Shown: positions 1 to 5,449 of the stretch, in pieces | Layout: every line of letters starts with the position of its first letter | How positions within the stretch are numbered: the first letter of the stretch is position 1 | Source of the DNA: an uncultured Sphingobium sp. | GTDB lineage: Bacteria > Pseudomonadota > Alphaproteobacteria > Sphingomonadales > Sphingomonadaceae | Direction of reading: 5' to 3' | DNA length: 5,449 nucleotides | Assembly: GCA_946479185.1 (NCBI GenBank) | Contig: CAMLFF010000228.1 | Coordinates: 1-5,449 of the forward strand | Translations under genes and position numbers: made by a program | Notes under the pieces: model-generated | What the model was told of the DNA's origin: nothing | Database searches by the model: none | The model's input: only the letters and a program-made list of their open reading frames with translations

Positions 1-600
1 TGTTACGGTGTCGGCCACCCGTATGGTCGCGCTGCCATAGGCAATGCTGATGCGTCGATGCAGTGTCAGATGCTCATCGAACACCGCAACCTGCGAGACG
101 GTCCCTTCAACGAACGCTTCGAGCCCGCCATCGGCAGTGGATTGCACCCCGTAGCCATGCAGCCGTCCCGGCGCGCCGCTGATCCTTCCGTGCATGGGGT
201 ATTCACCATTCGCCTGCCGCCCGCCGGAAATGTCGGTTTTTACGGGCAGGCCGATGTGATCCAGCCCGCAGGTCTTCAACAGGCCGCCGAAAAAGCTTCT
301 ATGCGGTCCAAACCCGGTGTTTTCGACATACCACGGCGCTACGATCTCGGTTGCAGAACGCCAGCCGATTGGTACCTGCCGCACTCGTGCTCCGGCGATA
401 TCAAAGCAGCGGTCCACGACAACTTCGAAGGCCACAAGATCGTTTTGGAGCAGGACGGAGCGAATCCCGCGTTCCCATCCGTCCCCACGCGTAACGAGGT
501 CTGCACCCATGAGCTGGCGCGCCAAGCCCAATTCACTGGCCCGCTCTCCTGTCGGATTTATCTGATCAAGACGGTAGTGAGCAGTGGATGGTTCAGTCAC
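1..600 (-). CDS. DUF4432 / aldose 1-epimerase-like protein, N-terminal 200 residues (runs off the left edge)
   Basis: An open frame of 200 codons from GTG at 600 to the window edge with no stop; the gene continues outside. I translated the minus strand by hand. It begins MTEPSTAHYRLDQINPTGER and shows features I associate with DUF4432 proteins of the galactose-mutarotase superfamily: DGWERGIRS at 40-48, VDRCFDIAGA at 62-71, a conserved-looking GW at 79-80, SFFGGLLKTCGLDHIGLP at 102-119, MHGRIS at 136-141, and RRISIAYGSATIRVADTVT near the edge, which resembles the 'R.i....g...i.i.D.V.N' part of mutarotase-fold proteins. Full-length relatives are roughly 300-380 residues, so about half is seen. 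These proteins are often annotated as aldose 1-epimerases, but their reaction is mostly inferred from the fold. The GTG overlaps the dehydrogenase stop (GTGA), so the two are probably translationally coupled and act in one pathway. Later in-frame starts (TTG at 531, ATG at 510) are possible but would lose N-terminal sequence that fits the family. Confidence 0.8.
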   Translation of the reverse strand, partial: MTEPSTAHYRLDQINPTGERASELGLARQLMGADLVTRGDGWERGIRSVLLQNDLVAFEVVVDRCFDIAGARVRQVPIGWRSATEIVAPWYVENTGFGPHRSFFGGLLKTCGLDHIGLPVKTDISGGRQANGEYPMHGRISGAPGRLHGYGVQSTADGGLEAFVEGTVSQVAVFDEHLTLHRRISIAYGSATIRVADTVT

Positions 601-1418
601 AATCCGGCACCCGCTCCGGCCGGACGCAGGTCGTCTGCGGCCATGATCGGGGGCAGCAAGGCCCCGCCATCGGCAAAAATCGTCTGTCCGGTGATGTAGG
701 AAGCAGCATCGGAGGCCAGAAAGACACAAATTCCGGCGATTTCAGATGGCCGAGCCGTTCGCCCCATCGCGATAAGGGGGGCAGCTAGATTGTCACCGGC
801 GTCGTAACGGGCCTGTTCTTCGGGCGTCTCGGAAGTGTTGATGTAGCCCGGCGCAACGGCGTTGGCGCGAATGCCGTGGCGGGCCCATTCGACAGCCATG
901 CTTTTGGTCAGGCGGTTAAGCCCTGCCTTGGCGACGCCATAGGCTGCGCTGTCGAACCAGACGTGGCTGGAATGGATGGACGATATATTGATGATCGAGC
1001 CACCGCTGCGGCGAGCAATCATCTGCTTTGCCGCAACCTGGCTGGTCAGCAGGGGCGCGCGCAGATTGAGGTTCAATCCGTTCTCCCAGCTTTCAAGGGA
1101 AAGGTCTGTCAGTCCTCCGGCCGAATATTGCCCGCCGCCGGCGTTGTTCACCAGGATGTCGATCTGCCCGAAGACGTCGATTGTGTTGGTGACGATGCTT
1201 TTGCAGTCTTCGACATTCATCAATTCGGCAGGCATCATGAAAGCCCTGCGGCCCTTATCCTCGATGCACCGGGCGACCTCACACGCTCCGTCATCGGCCC
1301 CTCGATAGGTGAATGCCACATGCGCCCCGGCGTCGGCAAAGGCCAGAGCAGTAGCCTTTCCGATGCCATGGCTGGCACCGGTTATAAGGGCAAACTTGTT
1401 GGCGAGCGGCAGAGTCAA
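597..1418 (-). CDS. Short-chain dehydrogenase/reductase (classical SDR, FabG-like), TTG start
   Basis: A 273-residue cytoplasmic NAD(P)-dependent oxidoreductase of the classical SDR family. The cofactor motif TGASHGIG is at 13-20, NNAG at 91-94 and the structural/catalytic Asn at 118 (NLR). The catalytic Ser is 147 (in NISS), with Tyr160 and Lys164 in YGVAK. APGY follows at 189-192 and the C-terminal ITGQTIFADGG at 242-252. The tetrad is complete, so the enzyme should be active. An Arg (39) just after the second beta strand might favour NADP, but this is only a hint. The protein carries about 20 residues past the DGG element, ending in a Gly/Ala-rich tail. The frame stays open upstream to 1670, but that extension overlaps the ATPase gene and looks nothing like an SDR, so TTG at 1418 is chosen (AAGGA 8 bases upstream). 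The stop overlaps the next start as GTGA. Its neighbours suggest oxidation or reduction of an imported sugar or polyol; the substrate is not readable. Confidence 0.9.
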   Translation of the reverse strand: MTLPLANKFALITGASHGIGKATALAFADAGAHVAFTYRGADDGACEVARCIEDKGRRAFMMPAELMNVEDCKSIVTNTIDVFGQIDILVNNAGGGQYSAGGLTDLSLESWENGLNLNLRAPLLTSQVAAKQMIARRSGGSIINISSIHSSHVWFDSAAYGVAKAGLNRLTKSMAVEWARHGIRANAVAPGYINTSETPEEQARYDAGDNLAAPLIAMGRTARPSEIAGICVFLASDAASYITGQTIFADGGALLPPIMAADDLRPAGAGAGL

Positions 1419-1426
1419 ATTGGCAA

Positions 1427-1431
1427 TCCTT
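1427..1431 (-). promoter_or_regulatory. Shine-Dalgarno that fixes the TTG start of the dehydrogenase
   Basis: The minus strand reads AAGGA, then an 8-base spacer, then TTG at 1418. There is no ATG or GTG in frame close to the beginning of the Rossmann fold. The good spacing makes the TTG the best start, and it gives the usual short N-terminus before the first beta strand. Confidence 0.65.
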
Positions 1432-1440
1432 GTTAGGTGA

Positions 1441-1454
1441 GAGCCATGTGGCTC
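1441..1454 (-). repeat. Small inverted repeat upstream of the dehydrogenase ribosome binding site
   Basis: GAGCC and GGCTC flank a 4-base spacer, a 5-bp dyad that a G-U pair could extend by one. It ends 9 bases before the AAGGA that precedes the TTG start of the dehydrogenase gene. It could be a weak RNA hairpin or a protein-binding dyad, but it is short enough to occur by chance in GC-rich DNA. Confidence 0.2.
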
Positions 1455-1465
1455 CCGTCGTGGGA

Positions 1466-1494
1466 AACGGAGGCAGACAGAACCTGCCTCCGTT
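1466..1494 (-). terminator. 11-bp perfect stem-loop after the transporter genes; possible leaky terminator or mRNA-processing hairpin
   Basis: The arms AACGGAGGCAG and CTGCCTCCGTT are exact reverse complements (11 bp) around a 7-base loop. The hairpin lies 39 bases past the ATPase stop codon, in the only intergenic gap longer than 30 bases in the window. Read on the minus strand, the 3' arm ends in TT and is followed by one more T and then CCC, so the U-run is only three bases. That is weak for an intrinsic terminator. It may instead lower, rather than stop, transcription into the dehydrogenase gene, or protect the 3' end of transporter mRNA. The structure is seen directly; the function is inferred. 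Confidence 0.4.
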
Positions 1495-1533
1495 CGCCTC
1501 GGCCCAGGGAGGGTTAGCGAGGCAAAATTGGCG

Positions 1534-2349
1534 CTAGCCGGCTTGGGCAAACAAGCGCCGTTGCAGCCGCCGTGCGCGCTGCTTTTTGGGATCGGCAAGT
1601 GGGGCAGCGAGTTGGAGGCGCCTGGTGTAGGCATGGTTGGGCGCACCGGATACCTGAGCGGCGTCGCCAATCTCCATGATCTCGCCCTGATAGAGCACGG
1701 CGATCCGATCGCTAATGCTGTTCACCACACCCAGGTCGTGGCTGATAAAGATATAGGCCACCCCGGTCGCGTCCTGCAGGTCCTTGAACAGCTTGAGCAC
1801 CGTTGCCTGCGTGCTCACGTCCAGAGCGCTGGTCGGCTCGTCGCAAACGATGATCGACGGCCTGAGGGCGAGAGCGCGGGCAATGGCGATGCGCTGGCGT
1901 TGACCACCGGAGAACTCCCGCGGATAGCGAGAACCGGCATCGCTGGGCAGTCCAACCGCATCAAGGAGTTCGCGAACGCGCGCCTGTCCGTCCTTGATGC
2001 CCGCCGCCGCGAGCGGCTCCACGAGTATGCTTTCTACCGTCATCGCCGGATTGAGCGATGAATAGGGGTCCTGAAAGACCGCTTGAACGTCCTTGGCAAC
2101 CCGGCGGCGCATCGTGCGGCTCACATTGCTGATGACCTGCCCGCGATATGAAATGGTGCCGCCACGGACCGGAGCGAGTCCGAGTATGGCACGGCCGATC
2201 GTGGTTTTTCCCGACCCTGACTCGCCCACCATGCCGAGGGTTTCGCCTGAGGCAAGCTCGAAGCTCACGCCACGAATAACATTGGTGTGGCCGCCTTGGC
2301 GGGGGAAGCCGACGACGAGATTTTCGACCCTGAGGAGGGGCTCGGTCAT
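1534..2349 (-). CDS. ABC transporter ATP-binding protein, DppF/OppF type
   Basis: A 271-residue cytoplasmic ATPase that should pair with the ATPase half of the fused protein to drive import. Motifs in order: Walker A GESGSGKTT at 42-50, Q-loop Gln93 in VFQDPYSSLNP (the PYSSLNP is typical of the OppF/DppF branch), signature FSGGQ at 146-150, Walker B ending CDE at 169-171, D-loop SALD at 174-177, and switch His204 in ISHDLGVV. A short piece of the oligopeptide-transporter C-terminal region is visible (NHAYTRRLQLAAP, about 238-250), then a basic tail (KKQRARRLQRR). Many relatives are about 320 residues, so this one is short at the C-terminus. The ATG at 2349 overlaps the upstream TGA (ATGA) and has GGAG (2361-2358) 8 bases before it. 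Stop is TAG at 1536-1534. It is the last gene of the transporter set; the next gene on the strand is separated by 115 bases. Confidence 0.93.
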   Translation of the reverse strand: MTEPLLRVENLVVGFPRQGGHTNVIRGVSFELASGETLGMVGESGSGKTTIGRAILGLAPVRGGTISYRGQVISNVSRTMRRRVAKDVQAVFQDPYSSLNPAMTVESILVEPLAAAGIKDGQARVRELLDAVGLPSDAGSRYPREFSGGQRQRIAIARALALRPSIIVCDEPTSALDVSTQATVLKLFKDLQDATGVAYIFISHDLGVVNSISDRIAVLYQGEIMEIGDAAQVSGAPNHAYTRRLQLAAPLADPKKQRARRLQRRLFAQAG

Positions 2350-4118
2350 GGTGCCAACTCCATCAATTCGACGCTGCGGGAGGATTGCAGCAATTGCTTG
2401 GTGTAGGCGTGACGCGGTGCCTCGAACAAATCATCGACGCTCGCCTGCTCGACGAAATGGCCATCCTTCATAACCGTTACGGTGTGGCAGAGGTCTGCCA
2501 CTACTCCAAGATTGTGCGTCACCAAAATCATTGCCAGACCGCGCTCCTCGCTCAGTTCGCGCAGCAGGTCGAGCACTTCGGCCTGCACGGTGACGTCGAG
2601 AGCGGTGGTCGGTTCGTCTGCGATGATGATGTCCGGATCGGATGCGACCGCGCCGCAGATGAGCACACGCTGCGCCATGCCTCCCGATATTTCATGCGGA
2701 TACATTTTCATGATGCGCTCGGGCTCGTTGATGCCCACGCGTGCCAGCAGCTTGATGAGAATGGCATATGCCTCTGCCTTGGCCATTGGCCGCGACGCGC
2801 GCAGCCCGTAGATCAGTTGCGCGCCGACGGTGAAGGACGGATCGAGATTGGACATCGGCTCCTGCGGGATATAGGCGATGCGCCGGCCTCGCGCGGCGTG
2901 CATTTTTTGCGGATCGGCCATCAGATCCTCGCCCCCCAGCCATATGCTACCGCCCAGGAGCAGGGCTTCGCGTGGCAGGATGCCGAGACAGGAAAACGCA
3001 ATCTGGGATTTGCCGGAGCCGGATTCTCCAACCAGGCCATGAATCTCGCCGCGGCGCAGATCGAAATCCACGCCATGAACGACTTCACGGACGCTGCCAT
3101 CGGCCGACATGTAGCCGATGCGCAAATCCCGGATGCTGAGAATGGCATCGTCCCGGGACTTGGCCGTGGCGGGTCCGTTCCCCTGCACAGCAGCGGCGAT
3201 GATTTGTCGGCGTTGGCGGGAGGACAGTATCTTGCTGCGGGCCGACGGTTGCAGCACGTCGCTCAGTGCATTGCCGAGCAGCACGAAAGCCAGGATGGTG
3301 ACGCTGATCAGCAGCGATGGCCAGACTACGCTCCAGGGATTGTTGTAGATGCCGCTGAAGGAACGCTGCAGCGTCGTGCCCCATGAGGCCGCTGCAGGGT
3401 CGCCCAGGCCGATGAAGGAGACACCGGATTCGATGCCGATGCCCGCTGCCATGATGAAGGAGCTGTGGATGATGATCGGCGCCCGTACCGCCCAGAGCAC
3501 ATGCCGGCCGACAATGCGCAGATCCGACAGGCCGGACACCCGCGCCGCATCGATATAGAGTTCCTTGCGGACGGTAATTACGATCGAGCGGACCAGGCGA
3601 TAATAAGTCGGCGCCACGATAATGCCGAGCACCACCATCGCGGCGGACAGGTTGGGACCAGTCACCGCATAAAGGGCGATCAGCAGCACCACGCCGGGAA
3701 GCGACATGATGGCGTCGGAGACGAAGCTGGCGACGGTCTCGAACGTGCCGCGGTAAAAGCCAGCGACGAGGCCGCTTGTAGCCCCGACGACCGAAGACAC
3801 GGAAACGATGATCAGCACGGCAAAGAGGGTCTGCCGGGTTCCCCAGACGAGGCGGGAATAGATGTCATATCCGGCGCCGTCGCCGCCGAGCGGATGCCCA
3901 GGCGTGAAAGGTCGGGCATTGGTAGCCGCCAGGTCGGTGACATTGACGTCGTACAGAGCCAGCACAGGCGCCAGGATGGCGACGACAATGAGGAGCGCGA
4001 GATAGGCGATCCAGATCACGGCCGGCGGACGGCCCAACAATTGCGCCAGCACAGAGCGTCGGCTCGTCGCCAGAGCCGTCATGTCCGATGGTACGGTGAT
4101 CGGTGAAGTGTCTGCCAT
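2346..4118 (-). CDS. Fused ABC transporter permease (DppC type) and ATPase (DppD type)
   Basis: A 590-residue fusion of two proteins that are separate in classical dipeptide importers. Residues 1 to about 292 are a DppC-like permease: first span about 35-56, the typical HPLGGDGAGYDIYSRLVWGTR stretch at 75-95, further spans to about 284, and an EAA loop near 190-217 (DAARVSGLSDLRIVGRH). A linker of roughly 30 residues, with several Arg/Lys, leads to an ATPase domain from about 326. It has Walker A GESGSGKS at 364-371, Q-loop Gln419, signature ISGGM at 477-481, Walker B ending DE at 501-502, a D-loop ALD and switch His535. All ATP-hydrolysis motifs are intact. The reading frame is uninterrupted across the linker. 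The ATG at 4118 has no clear Shine-Dalgarno, but it overlaps the dppB-like stop by one base, which suggests reinitiation. The end overlaps the next gene as ATGA. The C-terminus stops soon after PRHAYTKQLLQS and lacks the Cys-rich tail seen in many DppD/OppD proteins. Confidence 0.92.
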   Translation of the reverse strand: MADTSPITVPSDMTALATSRRSVLAQLLGRPPAVIWIAYLALLIVVAILAPVLALYDVNVTDLAATNARPFTPGHPLGGDGAGYDIYSRLVWGTRQTLFAVLIIVSVSSVVGATSGLVAGFYRGTFETVASFVSDAIMSLPGVVLLIALYAVTGPNLSAAMVVLGIIVAPTYYRLVRSIVITVRKELYIDAARVSGLSDLRIVGRHVLWAVRAPIIIHSSFIMAAGIGIESGVSFIGLGDPAAASWGTTLQRSFSGIYNNPWSVVWPSLLISVTILAFVLLGNALSDVLQPSARSKILSSRQRRQIIAAAVQGNGPATAKSRDDAILSIRDLRIGYMSADGSVREVVHGVDFDLRRGEIHGLVGESGSGKSQIAFSCLGILPREALLLGGSIWLGGEDLMADPQKMHAARGRRIAYIPQEPMSNLDPSFTVGAQLIYGLRASRPMAKAEAYAILIKLLARVGINEPERIMKMYPHEISGGMAQRVLICGAVASDPDIIIADEPTTALDVTVQAEVLDLLRELSEERGLAMILVTHNLGVVADLCHTVTVMKDGHFVEQASVDDLFEAPRHAYTKQLLQSSRSVELMELAP

Positions 4119-5056
4119 CAGGATCGCGCTTTCGGATTGAGCAAGGCCACGCCGATATCGGCGAGCAGATTGGTGGCGAGCACCAGCACGATGGTGATCA
4201 GGACCGTCCCCATGACCATGGGGACATCGCTGATCTGGGCCGAGGCGTTGGCCAATTGCCCCATGCCGGGAAGTGCGAAGATGAGTTCGATGAAGACGGC
4301 ACCCCCGAGCAGGCCAATCATGGTGAGGCTCAACGCCGTCAGACCGGGCGCCGCGGCATTGCGCAGCACATGCCGGAACAGAATCTGGCGTTCGTTGATG
4401 CCGCGGGCCCGCAGCGTGCGGACGAAGTCGCGATCGAGCGTGTCGAGGACAGCAGTCCGGATCTGGGTCGCAACGCCTGCAACACTACCGATGAGAAGGG
4501 CCGAAACCGGCAGCACCAAGGACATGAACCAGAGTGTAAGCCCTCGCTGCGGCGGCACATAGCCGGTGGCGGGAAAAGCCCGCCACGCCACCGCAAAGGT
4601 AAAGACGAGCACGATGGCGATCACGTATCCCGGCACGGCAGCGCCCAATACCGACAGCCATTGGACGAGCCGATCGACCCAGCCGCCCTTTACCGCTGCG
4701 GTGACGCCCAGCAGGACGCTGAGCACCGCCGTCAATCCCAGCGTCATCAAGACGAGCGTCAACGTCACCGGCACGCGGTTCGACAGCGCTTTGCTCACGA
4801 ACTCGCTGGTATAATACGAGCGGCCCAGATCGCCGGTAACGACGCCGGCGATCCAGTCCCCGTATTGGATGAGCAATGGGCGGTCGAGGCCGAGTTGGGC
4901 GACCTTCTGCTGGATACTCTCGGGTGTGGCGCTCAAGCCCAGCACTGATCGCGCAATGCCCGGTCCATTGCCGTACATCAGGGCGAATGTCGCAAAGGTC
5001 ACAACCAGCACCACGCCGATGGAGCGCAACAGGCTCCTGGTCACTGAGGAAATCAT
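4118..5056 (-). CDS. ABC transporter permease, DppB/OppB type
   Basis: A 312-residue inner-membrane permease, the usual length for DppB/OppB/NikB proteins. It forms one half of the translocation channel. Hydrophobic segments lie near residues 9-29, 97-120, 131-157, 175-196, 239-263 and 280-304, giving six membrane spans. A large periplasmic loop (about 30-95) follows the first span and contains the family-typical LGLDRPLLIQYGDW and GDLGRSYY stretches. The cytoplasmic EAA loop that docks on the ATPase is at about 210-239 (DFVRTLRARGINERQILFRH). The C-terminal ELIFALPGMGQL around 257-268 is also typical. The ATG at 5056 is preceded by a purine-rich GGGCGGGA about 8 bases upstream, which supports this start. 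The stop TGA (4120-4118) shares one base with the ATG of the next gene (TGATG), which indicates translational coupling. The family call is secure; the gene could equally be named dppB, oppB or a sugar-type homologue, so no symbol is given. Confidence 0.93.
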   Translation of the reverse strand: MISSVTRSLLRSIGVVLVVTFATFALMYGNGPGIARSVLGLSATPESIQQKVAQLGLDRPLLIQYGDWIAGVVTGDLGRSYYTSEFVSKALSNRVPVTLTLVLMTLGLTAVLSVLLGVTAAVKGGWVDRLVQWLSVLGAAVPGYVIAIVLVFTFAVAWRAFPATGYVPPQRGLTLWFMSLVLPVSALLIGSVAGVATQIRTAVLDTLDRDFVRTLRARGINERQILFRHVLRNAAAPGLTALSLTMIGLLGGAVFIELIFALPGMGQLANASAQISDVPMVMGTVLITIVLVLATNLLADIGVALLNPKARS

Positions 5057-5084
5057 CGCTATTGTCCCGCCCTGAGCGTGTGCA

Positions 5085-5449
5085 CTACTGGAAGTCGCGC
5101 AGCTTGGGAGTCAAAGCTTCCACATCCGATTGGGTCGGGATGCCGAGCTTTTGCGGGTTATAGGCGTAGGCGGAGCCCATATAGACGAAGGGCGCGAACC
5201 AGGCCTGGTCGATGATGTAGCGGTTGATCTCCTGCTGGAGAGCTGCACTTTCGCCGGGTGTCGCGGTGGCAATTCTGGCCCAGCGCGAGTCGATGAACTC
5301 GTCGGGCTGGTGCTGCAGGTTCCACCAGCCATCGACAGTGGATTCGACATAGATTTGGAAGGCGGAATCGCCGGCATTGCCGAGCTGCCACAGGACCACC
5401 GGGAATTTGCCGCTGATGATTGCTAGGTCGTTTGCCATTTGCTCTGCGA
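5085..5449 (-). CDS. ABC transporter family 5 solute-binding protein, C-terminal fragment
   Basis: This is the last 120 residues of a periplasmic receptor; the gene continues beyond the right edge. It ends in TAG at 5087-5085. The visible part matches the C-terminal lobe of SBP_bac_5 proteins (DppA/OppA/oligosaccharide-binding type). It has a segment reading FPVVLWQLGN, a Trp pair in DGWWNLQH, a DSRWARI helix, a helix with QQEINRYIIDQAWFAPF, where the family typically has a late 'W.P.y' element, and a short tail ending LRDFQ. Such receptors (usually 500-600 residues) bind the substrate in the periplasm and deliver it to the permease pair. The signal peptide and most of the ligand pocket are outside the window, so the substrate cannot be predicted. 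The next gene starts 28 bases downstream on the same strand. I see no hairpin in that gap, so receptor and permease are probably on one transcript. Family assignment is fairly sure; specificity is unknown. Confidence 0.85.
   Translation of the reverse strand, partial: AEQMANDLAIISGKFPVVLWQLGNAGDSAFQIYVESTVDGWWNLQHQPDEFIDSRWARIATATPGESAALQQEINRYIIDQAWFAPFVYMGSAYAYNPQKLGIPTQSDVEALTPKLRDFQ

Noticed and set aside
477..481. Idea that the ISGGM signature (residues 477-481 of the fused protein) is a degenerate, inactive ATPase site
   Set aside because: SGGM in place of SGGQ is common in DppD/OppD-type ATPases and all other catalytic motifs are intact. The positions given are protein residues; the gene is at 2346-4118.
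58..699. Plus-strand open frame of 213 codons
   Set aside because: The opposite strand encodes a continuous DUF4432-like protein over the same bases; the plus-strand product has no family features.
1515..1536. Inverted repeat TAGCG ... CGCTA around the ATPase stop codon
   Set aside because: Only 5 bp with a 12-base loop; expected by chance and much weaker than the nearby 11-bp hairpin.
1419..1670. N-terminal extension of the SDR frame to an ATG at 1670
   Set aside because: It overlaps the end of the ATPase gene and the intergenic stem-loop, has no SDR-like sequence, and TTG at 1418 has a well-spaced AAGGA.
2385..4948. Long plus-strand open frames (for example 2385-3386, 3465-4106, 4103-4948)
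   Set aside because: They are antisense to genes with clear ABC-transporter motifs, are rich in Arg/His/Asp/Gln as expected of GC-rich shadow frames, and show no recognisable domain.
5057..5084. Possible promoter or stem-loop between the solute-binding protein and the first permease
   Set aside because: The 28-base gap holds the ribosome binding region and a GTGCAC palindrome only; no stem-loop or -35/-10 pair is visible.

Overview
The window is a single block of minus-strand genes from a GC-rich bacterium. Gene content and protein style look alphaproteobacterial (Rhizobiales-like), but that placement is inferred from general resemblance only. The genes are tightly packed with overlapping stop and start codons, as in one operon read from high to low coordinates. 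Both ends of the window cut through a gene.

In transcription order: (1) the C-terminal end of a family 5 extracellular solute-binding protein (5449-5085); (2) a DppB/OppB-type permease (5056-4118); (3) one polypeptide that fuses a DppC-type permease to a DppD-type ATPase (4118-2346); (4) a DppF/OppF-type ATPase (2349-1534); (5) a short gap of about 115 bases with a strong stem-loop; (6) a classical short-chain dehydrogenase/reductase starting at TTG (1418-597); (7) the N-terminal 200 residues of a DUF4432 / aldose 1-epimerase-like protein starting at GTG (600-1), which runs off the left edge and has no stop in the window.

Together, genes 1-4 supply every part of a peptide/nickel/oligosaccharide-type ABC importer: a periplasmic receptor, two membrane domains and two nucleotide-binding domains. 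The last two genes are probably catabolic: an NAD(P)-dependent oxidoreductase and a galactose-mutarotase-fold protein. This pairing suggests that the importer carries a sugar, sugar derivative or glycoside rather than a peptide, although the family name would imply peptides. The substrate cannot be read from the sequence.

The most notable points are the permease-ATPase fusion, the short C-termini of both ATPase domains, the sugar-type enzymes behind a peptide-type transporter, and the stem-loop that divides transporter genes from enzyme genes. I found no mobile element, RNA gene, CRISPR array or clear promoter. I see a plausible sugar-uptake operon, not a new class of system.
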